The position numbers and the translations under genes were made by a program. This document shows positions 1-5,667 of a DNA stretch of 22,967 nt, one piece after another. The notes under the pieces are model-generated. The model did not search any database. It was not told where the DNA came from and saw only the letters and a list, made by a program, of their open reading frames with translations. Source of the DNA: Bacteroidales bacterium UBA1208. GTDB taxonomy: Bacteria; Bacteroidota; Bacteroidia; Bacteroidales; P3. The stretch's first letter is position 1. The number at the start of each line of letters is the position of its first letter. The stretch is from the NCBI GenBank assembly GCA_002309955.1, contig DBXQ01000068.1, positions 16,928-39,894 of the forward strand, written 5' to 3'.

Positions 1-254
1 ATTTCAGAAGGAGAACTGAGGTAGAAGGGTGGATGGTCGAGTGAGCCAAGGGCAGTGCGAAAGGAATCTGGGCACCGGCTGGGGAGGATTTGCTGGAAAA
101 GGCGTGCATTGAAAAGGAATGATGGAAATGGTGGCACCGTTTTTGTCGTGCTTTGGCTACGAAGAGCCGGAGTAGCTAAAGGGGGCTTCGATAAACCCAA
201 ATAGGTCGTTAGAAATCCATCCCTAATTTTAATATTTTGTAAATAATGCAATAC
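1..254. other. Left edge, no supportable gene
   Basis: All three forward frames close within the first 60 bases or so. Two reverse frames stay open to the left edge, but their translations are low-complexity and rich in Pro, Ser and Arg, and match nothing I recognise. The stretch ends in a forward terminator at 255-274, so it may be the 3' untranslated tail of a forward gene that ended before the window. A copy of the dispersed 19-bp motif lies at 194-212. Confidence 0.4.
194..212 (+). repeat. Dispersed 19-bp motif, copy 1
   Basis: Reads aacccaaataggtcgttag and matches the window-derived consensus AACCCAAATCGGTCATTAG at 17 of 19 positions. A 10-base half copy (CGGTCATTAG) follows at 282-291, and a looser reverse copy at 342-361. 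All copies seen are intergenic, around module A or upstream of module B. Confidence 0.5.
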
Positions 255-274
255 CAGCCAAATGGCTGTTTTTT
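255..274 (+). terminator. Intrinsic terminator
   Basis: A 6-bp stem, cagcca pairing with tggctg around a two-base aa loop, is followed directly by six T residues. It would end forward transcription entering from left of the window and insulate module A. The stem is short and the loop very small, so the call is moderate. Confidence 0.5.
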
Positions 275-341
275 CTAATGGCGGTCATTAGGGAGGGACG
301 GGATAACATGTTTTTTCGATTAAAAAAGGACTGCTATTCTC

Positions 342-361
342 CCAATGACCGGTTTGAGGTT
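342..361 (-). repeat. Dispersed 19-bp motif, degenerate reverse copy
   Basis: The reverse strand reads aacctcaaaccggtcattgg. It aligns to AACCCAAATCGGTCATTAG with one inserted T and two substitutions. It lies just upstream of the promoter repeat of module A. This is the weakest full-length copy. Confidence 0.35.
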
Positions 362-371
362 AATATATATT

Positions 372-474
372 GTAACCAGCAGGGAATAATGTCATTACGG
401 AGAAGACTAAGGCTCTTTAGCGATAAGGTGCGAAACTTTTTCTTGCAGTGTGGAAAAATAGTTGTATCTTTGCA
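372..474 (+). repeat. Promoter-bearing repeat, copy 1
   Basis: This segment aligns without gaps to 3049-3151 at 84 of 103 positions. The promoter-proximal part, 417-474, matches at 54 of 58. It contains a Bacteroidota-type promoter: TTG at 443-445 and the -7 box TATCTTTG at 465-472. The other copy precedes metK. The higher conservation of the right half could reflect promoter function or recent duplication. Confidence 0.7.
443..474 (+). promoter_or_regulatory. Promoter for module A (peptide and lipoprotein)
   Basis: The -33-like TTG at 443-445 and TATCTTTG at 465-472 are 19 bp apart. This fits the TTTG / TAnnTTTG consensus of the Bacteroidota primary sigma factor. Transcription would begin near 480, giving an unusually long leader of about 320 nt before the peptide start at 800. 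Confidence 0.65.
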
Positions 475-799
475 ACACGATAACAATACATCAACAGGAA
501 TGTAGACACAAAAAAAGATATAAACAACTGAGTTGAATGCTTTTGTTCTCTTATCGGAAAAGCTAGTAACTTTTTTTAGACTGAGAAGAGGAATGCGTAA
601 GGTTCACGTCCATGGGCATGGATTTTCGTACACTTATTTGGTCAAAGGTATTTACCAGCACCTCTGATAAAAATAAGGTGAATTAAATGAAAGACTCACA
701 CCTTTCTTTATGTCCCTTGTTTTGAGGATGACGGCTTTCCGTCTCAGGCAGGGAAGCTGAAAACTGTTTATAGAGTAGGCAGAAATAGAGTAATAAAAC
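475..799 (+). other. Long transcribed leader of module A
   Basis: About 320 bases separate the predicted promoter from the first gene. Small foldback elements are visible: tccat/atgga near 610-625, cacct/aggtg near 659-680, and gacgg/ccgtc with a four-base loop near 730-743. There is a T-run near 570-576. No known riboswitch consensus was recognised. A 12-codon frame at 687-725 (starting MKDSHLSL) is possible as a leader peptide but has no supporting evidence. Module B has a leader of only about 40 nt, so this leader is not a shared requirement. Confidence 0.4.
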
Positions 800-952
800 A
801 TGATGACAAAAGAGATGAAACAGGAGTATGAAACTCCGCAGGCAGAAATGATTGATGCCCGTGTAGAGCGCGGCTTTGAGAGCAGCGTTACCACTGGCGA
901 CCCCGAAGGCCTTGGCGAGGGCGATGAATACGGAGATGAAATCTTCAGTTAA
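800..952 (+). CDS. 50-aa YxxP/VExG small protein, module A
   Basis: This 50-residue protein starts MMTKEMKQEYETP and ends DEYGDEIFS. An alternative start is the second ATG at 803. It has no signal peptide or membrane segment. The N-terminal half carries Y10, P13, V22, E23 and G25, and the C-terminal half is short, Gly-rich and acidic. Those five residues fall at identical positions in the 85-aa protein at 20813, and both proteins end in a related acidic/aromatic tail (EYGDEIF versus EYDNSFEW). It lies 39 bp upstream of a lipoprotein gene of the same family as the one following the second peptide. From memory, short proteins of this YxxP type are common and uncharacterised in Bacteroidales. 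Function is unknown; a partner, regulator or substrate of the lipoprotein is inference. Confidence 0.72.
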   Translation: MMTKEMKQEYETPQAEMIDARVERGFESSVTTGDPEGLGEGDEYGDEIFS

Positions 953-991
953 TCCGCTACACTGATGTTTAACCATTAAAAGATTAGTCTT

Positions 992-2563
992 ATGAAGAAA
1001 ACATTATTGATTTTTTTGTCTTTAACCTCCCTGTTGGCCTTTACTATGAGTTCCTGCCAAAAAGAGACAGTAGTCACCACCACCTTCGAGGCCACGATGG
1101 AAGAGTGCGAGGACGACGACGGCAAGGTTGCCTTCACCAACGGCACCATGCAGTGGGTCACGGGCGATCAGATAAAGGTGTTTGGAGCGGCTGGCTCGGG
1201 TGTGTATCAAGCCACCGTGCGGAGCACTGGCAGAGCTACATTCCACTGTGTGGAAGGTGATGCGGGCGAGGCTCCCTACCGTGCTGTGTACCCCGCCTCG
1301 GCAGCCAATGACGACGGCACGGTGGAGTTGCCCGTGGTGCAGGTGACAGAGGACGGTTCATTGACAGGCTTTCCGATGTACGCTCAGGGCAGTAGCACAA
1401 ACTTGAACTTCAAGAACCTCTGCGGAGTATTGCGGATGCGCCTGCAGAAAAGCGGGGTGAGCATCACGGCCATCGAGGTGACGGGCGACATTGAACTGAC
1501 AGGCGACTACAATGTTGTCTACAGCAGTGGTGTCCCCACGTTAGAATACTCTGGCCACGGCATGAAGACCACCATGATGACCTGCAACACGCCCCAGAGC
1601 ATTGCCAACCAGAAGGATTTCTACATCTTCCTGCCGGTGCATACTTTCAGCGAGGGGATGCGGATAAGGATATACAGCAGCGACGGCGGTGTCTGCACTA
1701 AGACCGTCAGTGCGGGCAACAGTGTGCGTATCCAGCGTAGCAAGATAACCACCATCACGCTGCGGAACAACAGTCTCACCTTTGCCCCCGATGCGGGAGC
1801 GTTGCCCGGTCTCTTCACCATCAACGAGAATGGCGACCAAGTGCGTTTCTCGCAAGGCAACCTGCAATACACCACCCTCGGCACCCACGCGGGAGCATTG
1901 GGCAGCAATATGCCCGGCACCTGGCGCTTCGCTCCTGAGCAATACGAGTATGTAGGTGAAGGCAATGCCAATATCAGTGACACATATCCTAAGTGGATAG
2001 ACCTCTTCGGCTATGGGACGGGTAACAACCCAACTTTACATTCCGATAATGAAAACGATTATCAAACTTTTGTGGACTGGGGTGCGAATGTCATTGTAAA
2101 CGGTGGCAATACCACCTTCCTCTGGAAGACTCTGACCATAGATGAGTGGGATTACCTGTTCAGGAGTCGGGCTGACGCCATTGTCAAATATGGTATAGGA
2201 AATGTTAACGGTGTGCATGGACTGATTATTCTGCCAGACAATTGGACTTTGCCTTCAGGGTGTACATTCACTTCTGGATTAGCATCACAGGATGATTGGA
2301 CACTTAATAGCTATACCTTTGTTCAATGGGCAGATATGGAAGCTGCTGGTGCTGTGTTTCTGCCTGCATCTGGCCAACGTGGTAACTGGGGCGACATTTG
2401 TTGGGTAAGCAATTTTGGAGAGATTGGCTACTCTCGATCGTCCACGATACACGAATTCATCGAATTTGCGTATTATCTGGCCTTTGATAGTTACAACCTC
2501 AACACAAATGAAAGCGACTTTCGTAGTTGCGGTTTATCGGTGCGTCTGGTTTGGAACAATTAA
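992..2563 (+). CDS. Fimbrillin-like surface lipoprotein with C-terminal display-type domain, module A
   Basis: This 523-aa protein has a lipoprotein signal peptide with the acylated cysteine at Cys22 (FTMSSC). Residues of about 25-260 resemble Bacteroidales fimbrillin/Mfa-like proteins, with motifs such as QWVTGDQIKVF, YRAVYPAS, and an FYIFLPV-type strand before an RSKITTITL end. Residues of about 270-523 form a second domain with FSQGNLQY, TWRFAPEQ, WIDLFGYGT, a TLTIDEWDYLFRSR segment, a PD motif, VFLPASGQR and a final CGLSVRLV. This order recalls C-type-lectin-like FISUMP domains, but that assignment is inferred. The lipoprotein encoded from 21100 shares the same two-part plan. GC content falls from 35/60 (1741-1800) to 22/60 (2041-2100), so the C-terminal cassette has a different composition. 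It probably sits on the outer cell surface as an adhesin or pilus-associated protein; the ligand is unknown. Confidence 0.75.
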   Translation: MKKTLLIFLSLTSLLAFTMSSCQKETVVTTTFEATMEECEDDDGKVAFTNGTMQWVTGDQIKVFGAAGSGVYQATVRSTGRATFHCVEGDAGEAPYRAVYPASAANDDGTVELPVVQVTEDGSLTGFPMYAQGSSTNLNFKNLCGVLRMRLQKSGVSITAIEVTGDIELTGDYNVVYSSGVPTLEYSGHGMKTTMMTCNTPQSIANQKDFYIFLPVHTFSEGMRIRIYSSDGGVCTKTVSAGNSVRIQRSKITTITLRNNSLTFAPDAGALPGLFTINENGDQVRFSQGNLQYTTLGTHAGALGSNMPGTWRFAPEQYEYVGEGNANISDTYPKWIDLFGYGTGNNPTLHSDNENDYQTFVDWGANVIVNGGNTTFLWKTLTIDEWDYLFRSRADAIVKYGIGNVNGVHGLIILPDNWTLPSGCTFTSGLASQDDWTLNSYTFVQWADMEAAGAVFLPASGQRGNWGDICWVSNFGEIGYSRSSTIHEFIEFAYYLAFDSYNLNTNESDFRSCGLSVRLVWNN

Positions 2564-2604
2564 TCCCGAAATGACTGAGTATCATGTGTTTTTCATCCCA
2601 ATTA

Positions 2605-2623
2605 ATCCCAAATCGGTTGTTAG
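2605..2623 (+). repeat. Dispersed 19-bp motif, copy downstream of module A
   Basis: Reads atcccaaatcggttgttag, 16 of 19 positions matching AACCCAAATCGGTCATTAG. It begins 42 bp after the lipoprotein stop codon and is followed by a stretch dense in foldback sequences. Confidence 0.5.
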
Positions 2624-2664
2624 GTTTTATGCCAGAGTGGTATTTGTTTCGAGAAGATTGTCGG

Positions 2665-2707
2665 CGAAACCATTGAAGGCGTAGCGGGCTACGGCGAAAT
2701 GGTTTCG
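2665..2707. repeat. Imperfect palindrome (two-tier hairpin)
   Basis: The outer arms cgaaaccatt and aatggtttcg are perfect complements. The inner arms cgtagc and gctacg are also perfect, around a two-base gg loop, with unpaired gaagg and gcga between the tiers. There is no T-run on either side, so it is not an obvious intrinsic terminator. It could be a REP-like element or a processing site in the mRNA tail. Confidence 0.5.
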
Positions 2708-2790
2708 TTGGCAAGATTCCGAAAGGAATGCCGCTATGGCATGAAAACATGAAAAGGAGATATTATCTGATAATTAGTGTACTTCCCGTC

Positions 2791-2809
2791 CTAATGATCG
2801 ATTTGGGTT
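2791..2809 (-). repeat. Dispersed 19-bp motif, reverse copy downstream of module A
   Basis: The reverse strand reads aacccaaatcgatcattag, 18 of 19 positions matching AACCCAAATCGGTCATTAG. This is the best copy in the window. It is in the opposite orientation to the copy at 2605-2623, with about 167 bp between them. Confidence 0.55.
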
Positions 2810-2955
2810 TACTGCGTCCTCCTTCCCCGCCAACAGGGAGGGAGAACGCCTGTTTTGTCAGAAGACCGTCGCACTTCGAAGAATCATCATTCGGCTATTG
2901 CGGTTCTGTCTCTTCGAGGCTGTTGATAATAATGTATGGTTTGTGTTTTTTATTG

Positions 2956-2994
2956 GTGTCCGATATACGTGCTGAAAGCACGTATATCGGACAC
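2956..2994. repeat. Perfect 18-bp inverted repeat with 3-base loop
   Basis: The arms gtgtccgatatacgtgct (2956-2973) and agcacgtatatcggacac (2977-2994) are exact reverse complements around gaa. No T-run follows on either strand, so an intrinsic terminator is less likely than a protein-binding palindrome, a REP/MITE-like element or an mRNA-stabilising hairpin. It sits about 160 bp upstream of the metK promoter. Confidence 0.65.
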
Positions 2995-3048
2995 TATGAA
3001 TTTGTGAGATTAGTGTAATTCGTGTTCAGAAATTATTTGAGGTAATCC

Positions 3049-3151
3049 GTAACCGGCAGGGAATTCCGTCACAACGGGGAAAAATGTGACAACTTAGCGA
3101 TAGGGTGAAAAACTTTTTCTTGCCGTGTGGAAAAATAGTTGTATCTTTGCA
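3049..3151 (+). repeat. Promoter-bearing repeat, copy 2 (upstream of metK)
   Basis: Ungapped match to 372-474 at a constant offset of 2677 bp, 84 of 103 positions identical and 54 of 58 in the promoter-proximal part (3094-3151). It carries TTG at 3120-3122 and TATCTTTG at 3142-3149, the likely promoter of the metK cluster. The two copies bracket module A in direct orientation. Confidence 0.7.
3120..3151 (+). promoter_or_regulatory. Promoter of the metK-pdxJ cluster
   Basis: TTG at 3120-3122 and the -7 box TATCTTTG at 3142-3149 fit the Bacteroidota primary-sigma consensus. Transcription from about 3157 leaves a leader of roughly 165 nt before the metK ATG at 3323. That leader contains a gcccg/cgggc hairpin (3300-3314) ending 8 nt before the start codon. 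Confidence 0.65.
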
Positions 3152-3299
3152 CCCGCAAAGTGGATAGATTTGTAATGATTGCAACCACTGAAAAATAATG
3201 CTAAACACATGATTTTCATAACTAACAATCACGTCTTTTCGTTCCCTTTGTAAGTGTGCCCCTGTGGGTAAAATTATTTATTTAAACTTTTTAATGTGA

Positions 3300-3314
3300 G
3301 CCCGAACACCGGGC
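3300..3314 (+). promoter_or_regulatory. Hairpin just upstream of the metK start
   Basis: The arms gcccg (3300-3304) and cgggc (3310-3314) enclose the loop aacac, ending 8 nt before the chosen ATG. It lies within the ribosome landing region, so it could affect translation initiation. It does not fit the SAM riboswitch cores I know well enough to name one. Confidence 0.35.
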
Positions 3315-3322
3315 AGAGAACT

Positions 3323-4582
3323 ATGAGCTATTTTTTCACATCTGAATCAGTAAGCGAGGGCCATCCCGACAAGGTGGCCGACCAAATTTCGGACTCGCTG
3401 TTGGACGAGTTCCTACGTCGCGACCCCGACAGCCATGTGGCCTGCGAGACATTGGTGACCACAGGTCTTGTGGTGGTCAGTGGTGAGGTGACCTGCGACG
3501 GTTACGTCGAGATACAGGACACGGTGCGCGATGTTATCCGCCGCATTGGTTACACCAAGGGCGAATATATGTTCGAGGCCAACTCGTGCGGGGTGCTTTC
3601 TACCATCCACGGACAGAGTGGCGACATTAATCAAGGCGTGAGCCGTGCCAAGGCAGAGGAGCAAGGTGCCGGAGACCAAGGTATGATGTTCGGCTATGCC
3701 TGCAACGAGACGCCTGAGTTGATGCCACTGCCTATCACGTTGGCACATATCTTCCTGCAAGAGCTTACCCGCATCCGCAAGGAAGGGAAGCAGATGCTTT
3801 ATCTCCGACCCGATGCCAAAAGCCAGATAACTGTCGAATACAGTGACGAAGGCAAGCCCCAACGCATCGAGGCCATAGTCATATCCACGCAACATGACGA
3901 ATTCGGCGAGGAGGACACCATGCTTGCCACTATACGCAAGGATGTCAAGGATGTTCTCATTCCTCGCGTCTTGGCTCGTCTGAGCGAGGAGAACCGCGCC
4001 CTTTTTGCCGGGGAGGACTACAAACTGTTTGTTAACCCCACGGGGAAGTTTGTGATTGGAGGCCCCCATGGCGACACGGGTCTTACGGGACGCAAGATTA
4101 TCGTTGACACTTATGGGGGACGTGGAGCCCATGGCGGCGGTGCTTTCAGTGGCAAAGACCCCTCCAAGGTCGACCGTTCGGCGGCTTATGCCACCCGCCA
4201 CATCGCCAAGAATATGGTGGCGGCAGGGGTGTGCGACGAGGTGCTGGTGCAGGTGGCTTACGCCATCGGTGTGGCAGAACCTGTGGGATTGTATGTCAAC
4301 ACCTATGGCACGGCGCATGTGGATATGACCGACGGTGAGATTGCGCAGTACATAGGCCGTCTGTTCGACATGCGTCCGTACGCCATTATTGAACGCTTCG
4401 GACTGAAAAATCCTATCTATGCTCCCACTGCCGCCTATGGCCATATTGGGCGCGACCCCTACACTGCCGAGGTAACTTTGTACGATGCCCAAGGCAAGGA
4501 ATACACCAAGTCTGTTGATTTCTTTGCCTGGGAGAAACTGGACTATGTAGACCGCATCCGCAGGGAGTTTAAATTGAGATAA
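3323..4582 (+). CDS. metK: S-adenosylmethionine synthase (MetK)
   Basis: This cytosolic enzyme makes S-adenosylmethionine from methionine and ATP, releasing phosphate and pyrophosphate. The 419-aa product begins MSYFFTSESVSEGHPDKVAD, the family signature with the catalytic-loop HPDK. It also contains GYACNETPELMPLP, FVIGGPHGDTGLTGRK and GGGAFSGKDPSKVDRSAAY, which hold the ATP and metal-binding residues. Length is near that of other Bacteroidales MetK proteins. The ATG at 3323 is preferred over an in-frame GTG at 3296, because the extra nine residues precede the conserved N-terminus and would pass through a hairpin. It leads a forward cluster; the next gene begins 5 bp after its stop. Confidence 0.96.
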   Translation: MSYFFTSESVSEGHPDKVADQISDSLLDEFLRRDPDSHVACETLVTTGLVVVSGEVTCDGYVEIQDTVRDVIRRIGYTKGEYMFEANSCGVLSTIHGQSGDINQGVSRAKAEEQGAGDQGMMFGYACNETPELMPLPITLAHIFLQELTRIRKEGKQMLYLRPDAKSQITVEYSDEGKPQRIEAIVISTQHDEFGEEDTMLATIRKDVKDVLIPRVLARLSEENRALFAGEDYKLFVNPTGKFVIGGPHGDTGLTGRKIIVDTYGGRGAHGGGAFSGKDPSKVDRSAAYATRHIAKNMVAAGVCDEVLVQVAYAIGVAEPVGLYVNTYGTAHVDMTDGEIAQYIGRLFDMRPYAIIERFGLKNPIYAPTAAYGHIGRDPYTAEVTLYDAQGKEYTKSVDFFAWEKLDYVDRIRREFKLR

Positions 4583-4587
4583 CCCCC

Positions 4588-4890
4588 ATGGATTTCACAG
4601 GTCTTATTATCGGAGCAGCGACGTTTCTGTGCATCGGGGTGTTCCATCCTATTGTCATCAAGGCGGAATACTACTGGGGTGTGCGCTGTTGGTGGATGTT
4701 TTTGCTGTTTGGCTTGGGTTGCATTGTGGGGTCGTTGCTTGTTGGGGGGATGATAACGGCTGCTGTGCTCGGAGTGGCAGGTTTCTCAGGATTGTGGTCT
4801 ATCATTGAACTGTTCAAGCAGCGCGAGCGGGTAAAAAAAGGCTGGTTTCCGCGCAATCCTAAGCGCGACGATGGCAGCGGCAAGTGCTGA
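4588..4890 (+). CDS. DUF4491-like small membrane protein
   Basis: This 100-aa protein has about three hydrophobic segments (near residues 4-20, 34-55 and 56-72), separated by the conserved-looking IFHPIVIKAEYYWG-type loop (here VFHPIVIKAEYYWG). It ends in a basic cytoplasmic tail with KKGWFPRNPKR. The pattern matches what I know as DUF4491, a family of about 95 aa seen mainly in Bacteroidetes with no assigned function. It starts 5 bp after metK and precedes pdxJ by 36 bp, so it is almost certainly co-transcribed. Function is unknown. A link to SAM or vitamin B6 metabolism is only suggested by position. Confidence 0.82.
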   Translation: MDFTGLIIGAATFLCIGVFHPIVIKAEYYWGVRCWWMFLLFGLGCIVGSLLVGGMITAAVLGVAGFSGLWSIIELFKQRERVKKGWFPRNPKRDDGSGKC

Positions 4891-4926
4891 CTATTAATAA
4901 ACATATTATAAAATCAAAACAAAGAA

Positions 4927-5640
4927 ATGACGAAGTTAAGTGTAAACATCAACAAGGTGGCCACGTTGCGCAATGCCCGTGGGGGCAATGTGCCTGATGT
5001 GGTGAAATTTGCCTTGGACTGTGAACGGTATGGTGCCGAAGGCATTACCGTCCATCCCCGTCCCGATGAGCGACACATTCGCTACAAGGATGTGTACGAC
5101 TTGAAGCCTTTGATCTCTACCGAGTTTAATATTGAAGGTAATCCCATTCCCCGCTTTGTGGAGCTTGTCAAAGAGATTAAGCCCGCACAGGTGACGCTCG
5201 TACCCGATGCCGAGAACGTGCTGACCAGCAATGCAGGGTGGGACACCGTCAAAAACCAGACCTTTTTGCGCGAAATCGTCGCCGAATTCAAAGCCTGCGG
5301 CATTCGTGTGAGCATCTTCATTGACCCCGAACCACAAATGATAGAGATGGCAGCACAGACGGGTACCGACCGTGTGGAACTCTACACCGAGGCCTACGCC
5401 CGTCAGTATCGCGACGCCCCTGCCAAGGCCATTGCTCCTTATGTCGTGGCTGCGACCGTGGCGCGGGAATGTGGGTTGGGTCTCAATGCCGGACACGACC
5501 TTTCATTGGAAAACCTTCAATATTTCCACCAGCAGATTCCGTGGCTCGACGAAGTTTCCATCGGTCATGCCATCATCAGCGATGCCCTTTATCTGGGTAT
5601 AGAGGAGACCATCCATCGTTATTTGCATTGCTTGCGTTAG
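4927..5640 (+). CDS. pdxJ: Pyridoxine 5'-phosphate synthase (PdxJ)
   Basis: PdxJ condenses 1-deoxy-D-xylulose 5-phosphate with 3-amino-2-oxopropyl phosphate to form pyridoxine 5'-phosphate in the DXP-dependent vitamin B6 pathway. The 237-aa product is a single TIM barrel of normal length. Visible motifs are NINKVATLRNARGG at the N-terminus, ITVHPRPDERHIR, EFNIEG (the conserved glutamate), SIFIDPE, NAGHDLSLENL (the conserved late histidine) and the closing SIGHAIISDALYLG phosphate-binding segment. At the first motif the E. coli-type NIDHIATLR appears as NINKVATLR, with Asp-His replaced by Asn-Lys. As far as I recall this is usual in Bacteroidetes rather than a defect. It is the third gene of the metK cluster. 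Confidence 0.95.
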   Translation: MTKLSVNINKVATLRNARGGNVPDVVKFALDCERYGAEGITVHPRPDERHIRYKDVYDLKPLISTEFNIEGNPIPRFVELVKEIKPAQVTLVPDAENVLTSNAGWDTVKNQTFLREIVAEFKACGIRVSIFIDPEPQMIEMAAQTGTDRVELYTEAYARQYRDAPAKAIAPYVVAATVARECGLGLNAGHDLSLENLQYFHQQIPWLDEVSIGHAIISDALYLGIEETIHRYLHCLR

Positions 5641-5667
5641 TAATAGTAACCGTTTAATATCCGCATT

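Larger units (their letters stand above)
2564..3048. other. Gene-poor hairpin-rich stretch downstream of module A
   Basis: No convincing gene is present; a 96-codon frame at 2728-3018 lacks recognisable features and runs through the perfect inverted repeat. The stretch holds two copies of the 19-bp motif (2605-2623 forward, 2791-2809 reverse), a 43-bp imperfect palindrome (2665-2707), a small attcc/ggaat hairpin near 2716-2729, a tgcc/ggca foldback beyond it, and an 18-bp perfect inverted repeat (2956-2994). Confidence 0.5.

Noticed and set aside
278..505. 75-codon forward frame
   Set aside because: It runs straight through the predicted promoter (465-472) and the repeat shared with the metK upstream region, and the translation shows no recognisable features.
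687..725. 12-codon frame starting MKDSHLSL in the module A leader
   Set aside because: It could be a leader peptide, but nothing besides an ATG and a stop supports it; mentioned only as part of the leader.
652..976. Overlapping reverse frames opposite the module A leader and peptide
   Set aside because: They are antisense to a better supported peptide gene, have no recognisable motif, and their codon content looks like a shadow.
1940..2563. Diversity-generating retroelement variable region in the lipoprotein C-terminus
   Set aside because: The fold and AT-rich cassette invite the idea, but no reverse transcriptase, template repeat or accessory gene is present in the window.
2728..3018. 96-codon forward frame with a hydrophobic stretch
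   Set aside because: It includes the perfect inverted repeat and a motif copy, and shows no family resemblance or promoter.
3413..4492. 359-codon reverse frame opposite metK
   Set aside because: It is antisense to an unmistakable metK; the long open frame is a by-product of codon usage.
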